A stretch of DNA of 60,000 bases from Tubiluchus corallicola (Eukaryota > Priapulida > Priapulimorpha > Priapulimorphida > Tubiluchidae), in the NCBI GenBank assembly GCA_030141605.1, contig JAQGDQ010000007.1, forward strand, positions 547,173 through 607,172, given 5' to 3'. Shown here piece by piece: positions 28,701 through 42,200 of this stretch; positions within the stretch are counted from its first letter, which is position 1; every line of letters begins with the position of its first letter. A model generated the notes under the pieces. That model saw only the letters and a list, made by a program, of their open reading frames with translations. It did no database searches and had not been told where the DNA came from. The translations under genes were made by a program, and so were the position numbers.

Positions 28701-30157
28701 AACTGGGCTTTAGACTAGCCGTGATCTGCCCGGTGCTTTATTACCCACAAATCAAAGGCATGTTGGACAATGTAAGAACCTTGTGCATCTTTCAATATAT
28801 TTTTCATTCTTTGAAACGCAACGAAAGTTCATTTCTCACAGGGAGTAAGAGTTCACGTTTTCTTGAAAAATTTTCTCTTAAAAACCAACTTAGGCAGCTT
28901 AGATAAGGTTAGAATCGTTAGATTAGGCACAATTCATCGTAACTAGTTAACACTGACAGACTCACGTTTAGGCTATCTATGTTCGATAGTTATACTAAAA
29001 GTAAATAGTTAATAAAAATAAACATGAAACTTTAAGCGAATAAACGTGATATTATAAATACTGGATATCCTACTTATATTACAATCTGCACTATAATGGG
29101 TGTGTTGACAGGTTGCAGCAATATGTCTGTTTCAATATAAATTCGTTTAACGCTCGGCAACTGTTACATGTTCAATCATAATGACTCTCTCAGCTTGTTC
29201 TTTTATTAATGAGTGTTTAATTTCCTCTACCAAGCTTCACACATTGTTCACAATTAGCCGCCGGCCTCTGATGGTTTCTGCTTGGTTTGTGGTTGAAAGG
29301 CACGCTGAGAATCGCCTTGTCTGCTCGGTTTGGTTATGAAAGGCGTGCTGAGTGCTGCCTTGTCGTGCTGTGAATCGTTTGTCTTGCTTTTCGACGATTG
29401 TCGGACGATAAACGAAATTTTCATAATTCGTTTAGAAATTGCGAGGCAGTCGGTAATGGAAATTAATTATACCACCATGTTGGCGGAGCAGGATTTTCTA
29501 AGCGGAGCTGAGAATTTTTCGCGTTAAGAAAACAAAAAAGGTTATATATACTCTCAAACCAACTTGCTCATTGTTTTAGTCGCTGTAATTTGATATTTAC
29601 CTTTTCTGTCAATATTTCTTTCTACTTTTGGTCTCTGTTTTTCGTTCTTCTGTCATTTGTTGCACTACAGATTTGCCTGTCATGCAGTCGCACTCTGTCT
29701 TTTTTATTCTGTTTGTTTAATGGTCTGTTTTATTTTTGTTTGCATTTGTTTATGGATTCCTTTTGGATTCTCATACTTTTTGTTGTTTTTTATTTTTACA
29801 CTGTGTCTCAGTTTTTCTTGCTGTATTAAGCTTATTATTTTCATATATAAGATGTGCCTAATAAAAGTTCAGGTTTTTAGCTAAATTAACTAATAAACCT
29901 ATTAGGCCTACATACAAAATGATTGTTACATTTAAAGTAAAAAATTGGTTTTAACATCCAATCGAAGCACCGTGTTTATTGGTAAAAGAAAAAATGAAGG
30001 TGTGTGCTAAGACAAAGATTTGAACCAGACACTTCTGGTTTGTTTGCTTATGTGTTTATTTTTTTATTATAATTTAAATTATTTATCTATTTAGCATTCC
30101 CTTTTTCTGAGTTTCTGTGTTTTTTGTCATACTGAATGATAACAGTTGACGCCACTA
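25776..30157. other. 3' intergenic, no gene; candidate regulatory block at 26.0-26.5 kb
   Basis: Unique sequence. 26040-26520 is less AT-rich and carries the CAGGTR cluster; the rest is AT-rich. 29580-29830 is T-rich, giving spurious hydrophobic frames. Confidence 0.5.
26409..26461. promoter_or_regulatory. Cluster of four CAGGTA/G sites, 3' of Barhl
   Basis: CAGGTA at 26409, TACCTG at 26423 and 26434, CAGGTG at 26456: four ZEB/Snail/E-box-type hexamers in 53 bp. They sit at the end of a unique, less AT-rich block (about 26040-26520) that also has a CACGTG E-box near 26270. Function as an enhancer is inference. Confidence 0.4.
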
Positions 30158-30215
30158 GTACGTTTAAAATTGTATTTGCGTAAAATAGGTTACGCAAATG
30201 CAATTTTAAACATAC
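30158..30215. repeat. Near-perfect 26-bp inverted repeat, 6-nt loop
   Basis: Left arm 30158-30183 and right arm 30190-30215 pair at 24 of 26 positions around AATAGG. It lies about 0.86 kb past the Barhl stop codon, possibly in its 3' UTR or just beyond. It could be a small foldback RNA or a remnant of an inverted-repeat element. Confidence 0.7.
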
Positions 30216-30907
30216 TTTACTATAAATAAAATAAGTCTGAAAATATTCTGAGCTTTATACTTCTAAAAGAAGAATAAAAATAATGTGTGAAACTTTACAA
30301 ACAATATATTTTGTTAAACAAGACAATCATATAAGTTAAGCGCATTCACAGAAATAAACTCTTACATACTAAGTTTTGAAACTTTGTCAAATGTCACATC
30401 CAATAATTTTATGTACATAATTTGCCTAGCTGTACAGGAAATACTTAAAAAAGCAAAATGGCAAAGCTACAGTATGAGAAAGTATATTGTGAAACAGTCA
30501 GTCGTAGTGCAGATTGGTTATGTCAATTAATTAGTCATTGGTGGTTTACTCTTCAATGCAAGCTATTTGAAATTCTGAAGCCAATGAAAAAGCATGCGTG
30601 CACCTCATCTGCATTTTCTCTAAATTTGCCTCTTGACAAGTTCTTAAAAAGCAGGTCCAATATTCCTAGCTGTATATCATATATGTTTACTGCATCAATA
30701 ATTTTTAAAATAATTATGATTTTGATGCTAACAAAAATTGCTATTAATACTTATTTACAAGAGCAATACAATAATTACATATTTTGCGTTAGTTACTTGA
30801 GCAAAAAAATTTACATGATGATTTTCCGTTCTGGCATTATTTCGTCAACACAAACTCTCTAGATAAATTAGCAAGAAAATGGCAATAAATTGTTGATCAT
30901 TTTCAAT

Positions 30908-30913
30908 TTAATT
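30908..30913 (-). terminator. Candidate poly(A) signal ATTAAA for Barhl
   Basis: The minus strand reads ATTAAA about 158 bp past the Barhl stop codon, the nearest common variant of the signal. Canonical AATAAA on this strand appears further on, at 30063-30068 and 30055-30060, so a 3' UTR of about 1 kb is an alternative. Confidence 0.3.
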
Positions 30914-31070
30914 TTAAAGCGACATCTATCATGAATAGAAAAAACGTGAATAATGGCATCACAGGTTTAGTGCCTAGTTATTGATCCTGAAATGTCTTTG
31001 ATTCTGGACTACGTCATACTGAGATCCTTGGCTTATTTGTTTGCGAACCTATGTTGCTGGAATCACCATG

Positions 31071-31380
31071 CTAACTCGTTCGATGAGGATCACTACTTGA
31101 CGTTACAGGTCGCGTTCCACCATAAATAGGTGATGGCATATGAGGTTGTGTGAGCGGTGCGCCAGCTGTAGGAAAGTTGAACAATCGAGGTAATACAGGA
31201 CGTGACATGGCTGCTGCTGCAGCGTTTCTGTAGTATAAATCCAACATTGAAGTTCCGTATGTTTGCTGTCCTGGGTACCAGGCGTAGGGATTGTTTTGTA
31301 ATAATCGTTGTACTGCTGCATAATTTCCAGCTTCTGCTAAGAGTTCTAAACCAACTGCCGTTTGTCGCTTCCATTTTGTC
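31071..31380 (-). CDS. Barhl: Barhl coding exon 4 (end of homeodomain, BarH C-terminus, stop)
   Basis: 310 nt from acceptor AATTTCAG|G to TAG. It completes Arg53, then [20 protein letters not shown], followed by [19 protein letters not shown], a Tyr/Ala-rich stretch and [13 protein letters not shown]. The [10 protein letters not shown] block and the RPVLPRL motif are conserved BarH features outside the homeodomain. The C-terminus is shorter than in vertebrate BARHL proteins and ends in a Ser-rich tail. Confidence 0.95.
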
Positions 31381-34300
31381 CTGAAATTTAGTGATATAAT
31401 TAATTTTACGATTTTTCATTCATAAGCCAATTTGTCCTACTCCTCTTTTGTGTTGTAATCGGGCCTACTAGGTCATTGCTCTTATGACTTAGGTCATGTC
31501 TCATCAATCAAATGCCTGAGATTTCAATTTATATACTTTTCATTTTCTTTACTGATAATAGTAGTGGAAAAATAAAAGAGACGAAAAATAAAAAGCAAGA
31601 TAGATGGAAAGAAAAAATGAAAGAAACAAAAGAGATAAAGGAAGAAAGAAAGAAAGGATGAATGAAACGAAGGAAGGAAGGAAGAAAAGAAAGAAAAAAG
31701 AAAGTAAACGTGTCAGCAATCAAACGACTCCGCATCCAAAGCTGCCAGGCAGCTTGCCAATTAGCCAACTAGTCAGCCGCCAATCAGCGAAGCAGCAATC
31801 CAGCAACTAATCGAGCAACCACCCAGCAAATAAAATTAACTTTTACTGTACTTCGTTGCTTTTTGTTAATTTTGGTTTTCTCTCAAGTCATCTGTACTCA
31901 ATTTTTAATGTTGGCAGCTCATATAATTAATCATAATGTTAATAATTAATTAAAATAATTATGACTAATATTTTTCATGTCCAAAGGAACTTGTACCAAT
32001 TAGCATTAATGCCACATCTTTTCAGCTCACACTCAACACAATGAGCTTTAATAATGTTTCTCTCTTATGCTAATTATTAGCAAGTGTGTCGGTCATTATT
32101 CTAGCAAAACCGACATTAAATCGTCAAAAGCTTTTATCGTTTGCCGTGCTCTGATTGTACAGCGCCATTACAGGAATCTTCTAGAATAATTATTACGATC
32201 TCATCCACAAAGCTGCATGTCTAACGGCCCGTATCATGCATAAACCATCGATTATACATTCGTTAACTTTAATATCTCTTTTTATTCCATTTCTAAATGT
32301 CTATTAAAGACAATGCATTCCTCTTCCTATTTCTTAATGCATGTAATGAATCATTTATGAGTGGATCTGTGCCTTGCAAGAATAAAGACCGCATGCAAGA
32401 ATATGGACTGAAACTCTGGCTTGCTTTGCAAACTCACATAAATTTTACACACCTTCAATTTATGTTTTTTGTCCGTCTGATTTCAACTTCTGATAAACCA
32501 GAAAGTTATTTAAAAAATCCCACATTGAGGAAACGGGGAAAAACACAACTTTTCGTATACTATCGCTGTAACTTATATTCAGTTGAAAGAATAAGAAAAG
32601 AAAAAAGAAAAAATTCTAACAAACTTTTCTGGCAAGACGACTTTTTACATTGCACAAGATATCAGACTTAAAAAGTAAATCATAGAACCACAGCAAATAA
32701 ACGCAAATGGGGAAAGGAAAAACACAGGTCTAACATCACCTAGCCACACAAACAGTAACGGTAACAAAACATTTATTTTAATTTGTTCATCTAATTTCAC
32801 ATTTGCCTCAGATTTCAATTTTAATTTAAATTTACCCTTAAAAGGTTGAAGTTTTCCATGGAAGAAGCAATTTAAACAATTTTTGACATTTGTTACCATG
32901 ACCTGCAAAGCTTTCACAAAAGGAGTTAACCTTTATGTATTTCAATTTTTATGAAGCCAAGATTCAGTCTCAGCAGCAGGGTATTGCTAATGTTGATTAT
33001 TGTGGCAGAACTGGCATCTTGCTACTACCGGCAGGGTATCTTAGCTATGTTCCAATGAGAGTACTTCCTCCTTAAAGGAGCTTATAATAAAAATGCAATC
33101 AGCATCAAGAAAAGCAGAAAAACAGGTACCTAAAAAAACTTAGGCTTCTCGTACAACAAATTCTAACATTTGAATGAGTATAACAATTATATTTATTGAA
33201 GACATACACAAAAGTTCAGTAGAAACAGACTTTATGTAAGCATCGTGTATGCTGTAATTAATAACATAATAAGTAAGAAATAGAATTAATGCAAATGCAA
33301 TAATAAAGCAATTTAATTTATCTATCTCATCAAAAGCGTGAAAGTAGTACCCTAAAAATTGTAGATGGTATTTTAAAAGCTTGGGCGAGTAAGCCAGTAC
33401 CCAATAAATAAATAAATAAAACAAAGAGGAATAATCTAAATAAATTTTGAAGTATTTGATTACCATGTGTTTAAATTCGTTTAAAACTTTTTCAACGAAC
33501 TGGTCTGAGTATATTATAATCTATTCAAAATCCACGTTAGATCAAATGCAGTTACTTTTATAAAAAATATAGAAACTTTTTTAATTTTTACAAAATTAAG
33601 TTAGATGAAATATCGAAACACTAATTCTTTCAATAATTAAATGCCGTTTTTCACTATCTTCAATACAAGTGAAAAATACATTTCTCTAGATCTTTATAAA
33701 TTATCAATAGGCGTATATTTCCGAAATGCAGTAAGTTAGTAATAAATAGTTCAAAAAAGTAATAATGAGCTAAACTAGAGACATTGTTTAGCGTTCTTAT
33801 AATTCGTTTATTTCACAATTTTTTGCCTCTTGTATGAATAATACGTACAAGTAGAACTATTATCAAAACTTGGCGTACCTATTGGCGTATGCGCTTCTTC
33901 TATAGTCCTTTTCATGTAATGATAAAATTTAATAACTTATTCATATAGGCCTATTATGTTCTCATTTCATACACTGCCTATAGTATATATGAGCCTATAA
34001 ATGCAATAACATGCAACAATATGCATTTCTACTTTCTTTAATGCACGCTGCCTACTCTGCATGAATTATAACAAGCAGTAGTAACTGCTCTTTCCTCATG
34101 TCTTTTAATAGATAAAATATTAATACAAATTAAAGTAATTGCCTAGTTAATTATTTAACTCTGAACGTTTTCACTGCAATTATGTGCATAATCGTTGCTG
34201 CAGCGCCGAGCCGCTGGGAGAGGTGCAGGTCTGAGAGCCTGGGAATCATAATTATTCGATTAATATGTTACGCAATTTATAACAGGTAAAAATGACAGGT

Positions 34301-37300
34301 GTGGCGGTGACTGCGCACCTGTGCAAAAAATAATTAAAACGCGACGCCGCGGTCGTCATGAAGCTGATAATTTGAGCAAAATAACGGCTTTTAGGCTCTT
34401 CAATGCGATAAAACAGTTTACAGGTATTGCGAAAAATGAAAAAATCCAACCTTTGTCAAGTCTATAGACACCGTCATAAAAGATTAAAAGTCGCCATCTC
34501 AGCCATCCTTATAAACTTCATAGAAAGTTACATAAATTTTGAGGAATAGCATAATATGCCGCTGATGTAAGGAAAACAATCACATTATTCTAAAACTGTA
34601 TGTAAGTGTTCGAGCAGGATAATTTCAATATTTATTTCAATCAAACGGATATTATATATATATATAATTGATTTCTTTTATCAATTTTTGCAACTGTTTT
34701 ATCAACAAGTCATTTTGGTCCGCCATGTCGTTTTTCTCACGGTTTTTGGCTTTTTTTTCTAAAAGCACTGCTAAATATTCTTAACAGCCAGACTACTGTT
34801 AAAAGTAGCTACTGCTTTTAACTCTTTTCTTATGATGTTAATGCGTTTTAAACTACATCCCGTGTTCGCTAATCTGTTTTAGCAGTTAATCTATGATACC
34901 AAAACCAGAAGATTGCCCTACCCATTATCCACATAGCTAGCATTAACTGTCTAGTTAATTTCAACACTTAACACAACTCAAAAAAATCACCTTTCAGTAC
35001 GAATGTATGTAATTTAACCAATAGCCAGAAATTCCTCCGTTTCCCACGACCTTTGCTGAACACTACTTATTATGCGGGTAAAATTACAACAATCTAAAAC
35101 TCGATTTACCAACTCATCGTGTCTGATTGTAATTATAGCACACCCTGGCGGCTATTTATCTTAATACTAAGCTGCTTTAAAGAATTCTTTGTTGTTCATG
35201 TTGTTCTAAATCTTGTTCGTTTAAAACGTTTGCACAAATTAATCGCAATCACTTAGCGAAAGTTTAGTTTTAATCTTTTACATTCTGGTACACTATTTAG
35301 CATTGTTCTGTGTATAGGCGTGACCGAATTATGGCGTAACGTGTTGAAAGTATTCTCAATGGTGTGAGTTAATTGTGCTGTTAATTATGGGATTAAGTTT
35401 TCTTGCAAGTTACCAGAATTAATAATACTGTAATAATAATTAAGAACTTAACCCTCTAAAAGGCACGAAGTTGGTAAAAATAAATGCGTTATAAGCCCTC
35501 GAACAAACCAATCGTTTGGATAATTTGGTCTGACATTTTTAACATTATAACGGCAAGCCACACATTAAACTTTTATTACACGAAAAAACAAACGTTTCAT
35601 CTACTGGCTATTATAGTAGATGAAACGTTGCTCTGTTTCGTATCATGTTTGTTGTTTGTCGTTGAAATTATGGTTAAAATGTCAGATAAATTCGTTATTA
35701 AAAATCACAAGTCGCCAATACTTAAAAAAGAAATTGAATTGATGTTTGCAAAACCTTCAACAAGAACGCGTGAACTAATTAATGAATAAATGAACGAAAG
35801 AATAAAAACGTAAACGAATGACAGAATAAATGAATGAAAGGAACGAATGAATGATAGAATGAACGAACGAACGAACGAACGAATGAATGAATAGATGGAT
35901 GGATGGATGGATGGATGGATGGATGGATGAGCAAAAGTTTTTGAAAGCTAAATATAATAATAAATTTAAAATTTTGAGACTCACCGTCTATTTTGATACC
36001 AAGTTTTAACTTGCGTATCAGTGAGATTCAATGTAGCTGCTAACTCCATCCGATCTTGTACACTTAAATACTTCTGACGTTCAAAACTTTGCTCTAAACT
36101 GAAAAGAAAAGTTGCATTTGTTTAGAAGGATTGTGGTGGTCTTGAGTTTTAGCAAAATAGCTCTGCGAGTGTATCATAACTGTTTTTAACCGTAAAAGTT
36201 GTTCTGCAGCAACCGGTAGAAAAATTATTAGCGGGACGTGTTATTGGAATGTCAGTACTTGCTGCTGCTGTCACTGCCGTCGTCGTCGTGACAACTGTAA
36301 TAACTACACGCCGTTTTAGTCTGTTCATGATTTTCTCCTAGTCTAGTGGCGGACATTTTGAAAACGGTCATCATTGTTGAAAAGAAAATGACAGAATTGG
36401 GTTCCACGGGTCCAACTAACCTGGAATAGATGTCATAACGGTTTTTAAAGTGGATTTTCTGGAAAATTATTTTTATTTGCATTGGTTGTGCAAAAAGTTG
36501 GCGTCATTTTGCTTTTTTATGTTTTTAACCCCCTTCCTCCAATTTTTCGAGCTTACAACAGCTTTTTTTCGGATTCAGTATAGTCAAATTGATAATGGCT
36601 ATGTTGCCCTCTTTTAAAAACGCCCACAGAACTTTATAGAAGCATTTTTTCGGGATTTGAGCCTAGACTAATGTCGTGGTAATGTTTTAGTTATTACAGT
36701 CCAACTGTGCTCTATTTTATACCACCATCATCACCTATATCGCTGTCGCTGACTCCACAAGGCCCTTGTGTCGTTTACTTACCGATTTAGCTGGTGGTCT
36801 GTGAAAGCGGTACGAGCTTTACGTGGTTTCTTGGACTTTAAACTGGAATTGCTATCATTGGTTGATGTTATAGGCTCATCCTGCTTACTTTGTCCTGCAA
36901 AGTAAAAAAAATAGTAAGAGTAAAACAGAGTATAAATTCATAAGTGCATAGGTACCCTTTATCAGTTTCCTATGATATTCTAAAAAGGTGATAGGACCCA
37001 GTACTGCTACAAGCACAAAACAATGTTGACCCTGAGCTCCGTCTGTTGAGTGCTAGATGCCAACTTGCCATTTGTTGATAAACCTACTGCATACATTCCT
37101 AACGCGTGATATCATAGCAAATGAAACCTTATAATTTCGTAACACACTACAAACAAATAACGAGTGCAGAGACGATAATTCGTGAAATTGATAGGCATAA
37201 TCAGATTTAGTAAATAGTTACAATGTTTGATTAGTTCACAATTATAACATAAACACTTTCTCTAGCAGCAAAAATAATTTATTAGACATTTCATCTAGGC

Positions 37301-38986
37301 ACCTAGATAATAATTTTAATGGGCGATTGTACAAACAATACGAGCATTTATAGGTTAAGCGGGTAACTTGTTTCAATAAAAGCTTACGAAAAAACCGACA
37401 CAAACCGGAAATCACCGAGCGTTGTGTATCTGACAGCAGGAAATTCATTTAATAAAAACTCGAAAAACAGCCCATAGGTGAAAAGATATGGAGGAAAGTC
37501 AAATAGAAGAGATTATCTGTGAGCCGGGCGGATGTGAGGAAAATCAGAGTTTACACAGTTCCGGTGACAGTTTGCACAAGATGATAATCGTTTGTTCGTA
37601 GTGTGTGGCTTCCAGTGTTGACTTAACTAAATATTTGTTGATTTGACAATGAGAACGGATGTTGAGACCCATAGCGCGTGCAGTCACAATCCAAGATGGC
37701 CGCTCGATTGTTGGGCGTTCAAGTGCTTTAACACCACGATCAGGGAATGTATGTTTTGTAAAACTAAAGTAAATAATAGCCATTGTAGTTCACTGAAGCA
37801 ACTAAACTGTATGAAGAAGTGATGCCCTGACGTAATTTTGTGAGCTGCATCTGCATTTTAAACGGCTGTGAAATTTCCTGGATTTCAGCAACAGTGATTT
37901 GTTTCACTTATTTTTGTTTAAAATCTGAATTTCGCGTGATCATGGTCTCTGAAAGTCACAGAATTGTTCATTTTGTGGCTTAAGCCTACAGCAATATTTC
38001 GTCTTAATACTTAATTTAGTAGTTATATGAGCCACACTAAAGCTGGACAAACGATGATGCCTATTATAAAATTCCTTTACCTTGACTTGGCGTACATACT
38101 GTAATTTACTATTAATTTTACTAATATCATATAGTCATATATAGTCTAGATCGCATAATTACAAATATTAAATTCGTCGTTATGAATACTAATACTATGT
38201 TTATTTTTTTGACAAAATTAGATATTTGATTTCTAGGTTTAATTTATACTTTAACATAGTATTCTTAAGACTGTTGGTGGAGTTACGCCCACACAGTTCT
38301 GGTTCTTTGTATTAAAAACAAACTGTGCCAACAGAGACACTCTTCATAAGCAGGACAAAAATCCATTTAAAAGATTATTATTCTCCTATTGCTAATAGCT
38401 AGCAGGTCTAAGTTAATATCTATACTTATGTGTAGAAACAACTATTGTACTGATTATTATTTTAAAACATATTATATAAATCAACCGGCTAACCGCATTC
38501 CAAGCGCCTTAGTAGTTTGTTTACATAAAGTCTTTAGTAAGAATAATATTTTAACAGAAATGAATAACAGCGGAAGCATTCTTCCCGCCAGGCTGCCATT
38601 TTTCTGTTCTGTCTCTTCCCCTTTCTTCTTTTTTGTTATTCATCTTTTTTGTTTAATACTTAATTATTTTTGTCAGTTTATTAACGTTTTTATTTGCCTG
38701 TTTGTTCGTTATATTTATTCACTCCTTCATTAATTTAGTCATTCGTTTGCTTTTGTTATTAAATTTTATTTTTTCATTCATTAATTTATTTACTTATTTA
38801 TTTATTTGTCTCTTTTTTATTTATTTAGTCATTATTTAGTCATTCATTTATATATAATCATCCTTCTTCTGTCCTTCCTTATCCCAACTCTTTTTATTGT
38901 TTCTGACCTTTTCTTTCTTCTTGTCTTTTTCATTTATATCTATATGGTTTTCGTTTCCTTTCTTTTTCTTTCTTTATTTCTTTTTT

Positions 38987-39078
<92 letters not shown>

Positions 39079-39094
39079 TCGTTCGTTCGTTCGT

Positions 39095-39160
<66 letters not shown>

Positions 39161-39165
39161 CCTTC

Positions 39166-39208
<43 letters not shown>

Positions 39209-42200
39209 TCATTGTTTTCCTTCTTTCTTTTTTGCCTGTTTATTTCTCTTGTTTCTTTCTGTTTCTGTAAAAGGCACTGAGAAGTAACATGTTCCACGAA
39301 AGTATTTCGATTAACTAAAGAATTTCCTTACTACTTGAATATTAAAATGCGTTCAATAAGATGGGATTCTGATATCATAATCGTAACTGTTTCAGCAATA
39401 ATTATTCTCGTGTCATTGTAAATCTTTGCTATTTTTCGCTACATTAAATCATCTCTACTCTCCTCTTCCAAACATCCTTCTCACAATTTTATAATGCATC
39501 ACGTGATCAAGCTGTTGCTGGCTTTAAATTAACGTTGGTTGATTTTTCACAATAGAATTTATATCAGATGTGAATCTGACTTCCGTGCCCGCGGTTACAT
39601 CATCAATACAAACGTTTTACTAACAAGCTTCCCTTTTAGTGGGAAAAGAGGAGGATAACTTGCGTGAGAGTCACCTCTTCCTGTGCCCTTGCGCTCATCC
39701 GAGGAGGAGGGATGCTTATGAGTCAGTAGGGTAGTCAGCGTGTTGCAAGCAGTTCATTTTAAATACCATTTCAGCAACAAAGAAATTAGCTTAATAGGCT
39801 TGTCTAATCTGCGGCTGTAAACTTCAAGCAATTACACGAGCTTGATTAAAAGAACAAACAATCGATCGAATAAACGAACGAACGAATGTACAGACCGACG
39901 AACGAACGAGCGAATAAATGAAGGAATAAATAAATAAACGAATGAATAAATGACTGACTAATTGACTGACTGACTGACTGACTGACTGACTGACTGACTG
40001 ACTGACTGACTGACTGACTGACTGACTGAATGAATGAATGAATGAATGACTGAATGAATAAACAAATATACTAGGATATTTTCTTCATTTCGAAATAGTA
40101 ACATCAAATAACTTCCCATGTGTTTGCATTTTGTTATTATATTCATGTACTTTACCACTTGTCGAACGTTATTAGTAAAATAAATAAATAAAAATAATTC
40201 TAATAAACAGATAAATGCATCTGTAATTAAATAACAAAAATAAAAATAAATAAATATATAAATAAATAATAAAAATAAAAATAAATAAATATATAAATAA
40301 ATAATAAAAATAAAAATAAATAAATATATAAATAAATAATAAAAATAAAAATAAATAAATAGATAATAAAAAAGAAGAAAGCAAGAGATAAATAAGAAAA
40401 AGGCATAGAGTAATTGGTTAATAAACGAAAAGTGAACAGACAAAGGAATATACAAGCTTTTGACTAATTTTATTGCAAATTTCACAAGTTTTGAAGCGTT
40501 GTCTACGCTTTCACACCAGTCAAAACCCTAGTACACCTGTGCTAATTACGTTTACCTGTTGATTTTTATGCAGGTAATTCACCTGTCGAGTAGCCAGGGC
40601 ATAAAAACTTCGCTTAGGTTCAACTCTAACAATATACCATCAGTTTTAACTGGCATCATTGGCTATTAATTAAAGCTCTTTGCCCATTTGTTGCGCATTA
40701 ACTACGTGTTGGCTTGTCATTAATGTGAAACTGCGACATTAGCACCGGAAGTGAGCTCATTTCCGTTCCTAATATCCTGATTTCTTTCCACGGATAATTA
40801 ACATATACACGGCTTCTAGAGAATAACAGCGCAATGGGGATATAAAGTGAGTGGAATATTGATTTCTATTGATTTCGTGTTTGTTACATTAGGTAAGGAT
40901 TGTGCACAATTGTGCACAAAGGATTTCTGTGTGTAAGCTGGAGAGTGCTTAATAACTTTGCAACGTTGATTTCAACATAACACGCTAAGTTAAGCGCTCG
41001 TTACGCAATATTAGACAGTTATTAAAAGTGTTTGATTAATTAGTCCAACAATACGCTTTTATAAACCCATAACGTGTACAAGGTTTAACGATTAATCGAG
41101 AAGGAAAACGATAAAGTTTTGTTCAGTTGCTTAGTAGGTGGCGCGAGCGCGAGTCATTTTGTTTCTAGCACAACACAAATAGTTATGCCCAATTGTTGAT
41201 ATGTAAGTTTGAGGCAATGTTGTAGCAGTGCAATTATGTTTGCAAAATTTCAATTTTTGTGTGATAAAAAATTATCGCAAAAATTAATAAAGATGACATT
41301 TCACTAGAAAAGATATCCTTTTTGCCGGACGTCTATTGCATTGAATAAACACCTAAAAAACTCTAAATGAAACAGAAAACTACTTTTAGGCTGCATTAGA
41401 TAGTAAAATCATGTAATCGGGCGTACACTAAGCATCTACACACAGTACGACCAGCCATTTGCTACTCCACAATGGTTTGTGGGTCAATTATAGCTATTAC
41501 CCACTACCCACACCCTGGATAAATATTGTAAATATAATTTTCACGTTTTCGCCTTTACTAAATACAGCATGCTCGTGTATTGCTTATTCTTCAGCAGATA
41601 TTCATCAGTTATTTGGCCTATAGGGCCTCAGCTTATATATGTGTCCTATTATTGTCCTATCAACAGACAAACGGACGGGCAAACAGCAAATTGCCGAATT
41701 TGTGATGATTGAGCACTCAGCTTCCATAACTAGCTGTGTCTTCGCTATAACAATCAGTTCGAAAACAGCTTTTGCTGCCCTTTAGGGGTTTGTAGTAAAA
41801 AATGAAAATAAAAGTACTGAATTTATTTTCGTAAGTTTGTTTTGATACTTTTATTTTAATATGTATTTAGTAAATACTTGTTAGCATATAGACAAGGCAA
41901 AACTCTAATATCTGTAGAATAACATATGTAAAACCAAATAGCAGTACAGATAACATATTATTATGGTCACATATGCATAATAATGCAATAATAATCTCCA
42001 TTTAAAGTCGGCTTTTGGCTAACCAACCAATGAAGCTCAAAGAGCTTTTGCCAAAAATAAATAACAAATCTAAACTGCGTATCAGAGACTATGCCTTTGG
42101 TAATTTGGTACGACTTGCCGGAGAATTGAACTCACGACCACACAGACGGACTAGACTGTATCGTCTGATACATAAAGTTTAAACAATACACGTGCAAACC

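Larger units (their letters stand above)
31381..35984 (-). other. Barhl: Barhl intron 3 (4.6 kb)
   Basis: Splits homeodomain codon 53. Donor GTGAGT, acceptor AATTTCAG. Contains a purine-rich tract (31567-31705), TAAT-rich unique sequence near 31920-32260, a paired CAGGTG block near 34283-34321, a short palindrome at 35591-35629 and a GAAT/GGAT array at 35790-35930. No open frame in it looks like a gene. Confidence 0.92.

Noticed and set aside
30458-30862. 134-codon plus-strand frame
   Set aside because: Antisense to the probable Barhl 3' region, AT-driven composition, no recognised domain, no plausible promoter or partner exon.
31093-31419. 108-codon frame over Barhl exon 4 in another frame
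   Set aside because: Off-frame reading of the exon; the frame with [20 protein letters not shown] is the conserved one.
35484-35789. 101-codon plus-strand frame in Barhl intron 3
   Set aside because: Spans a palindrome and runs into a tetranucleotide repeat; no domain.
38806-39297. Long open frames over the CTTT array on both strands
   Set aside because: They translate a tetranucleotide repeat (FLSF and KERK repeats) and have no domain or splice context.
39955-40070. CRISPR-like regular repeats
   Set aside because: The spacing is a continuous 4-bp microsatellite with no spacers, and the genome is eukaryotic.
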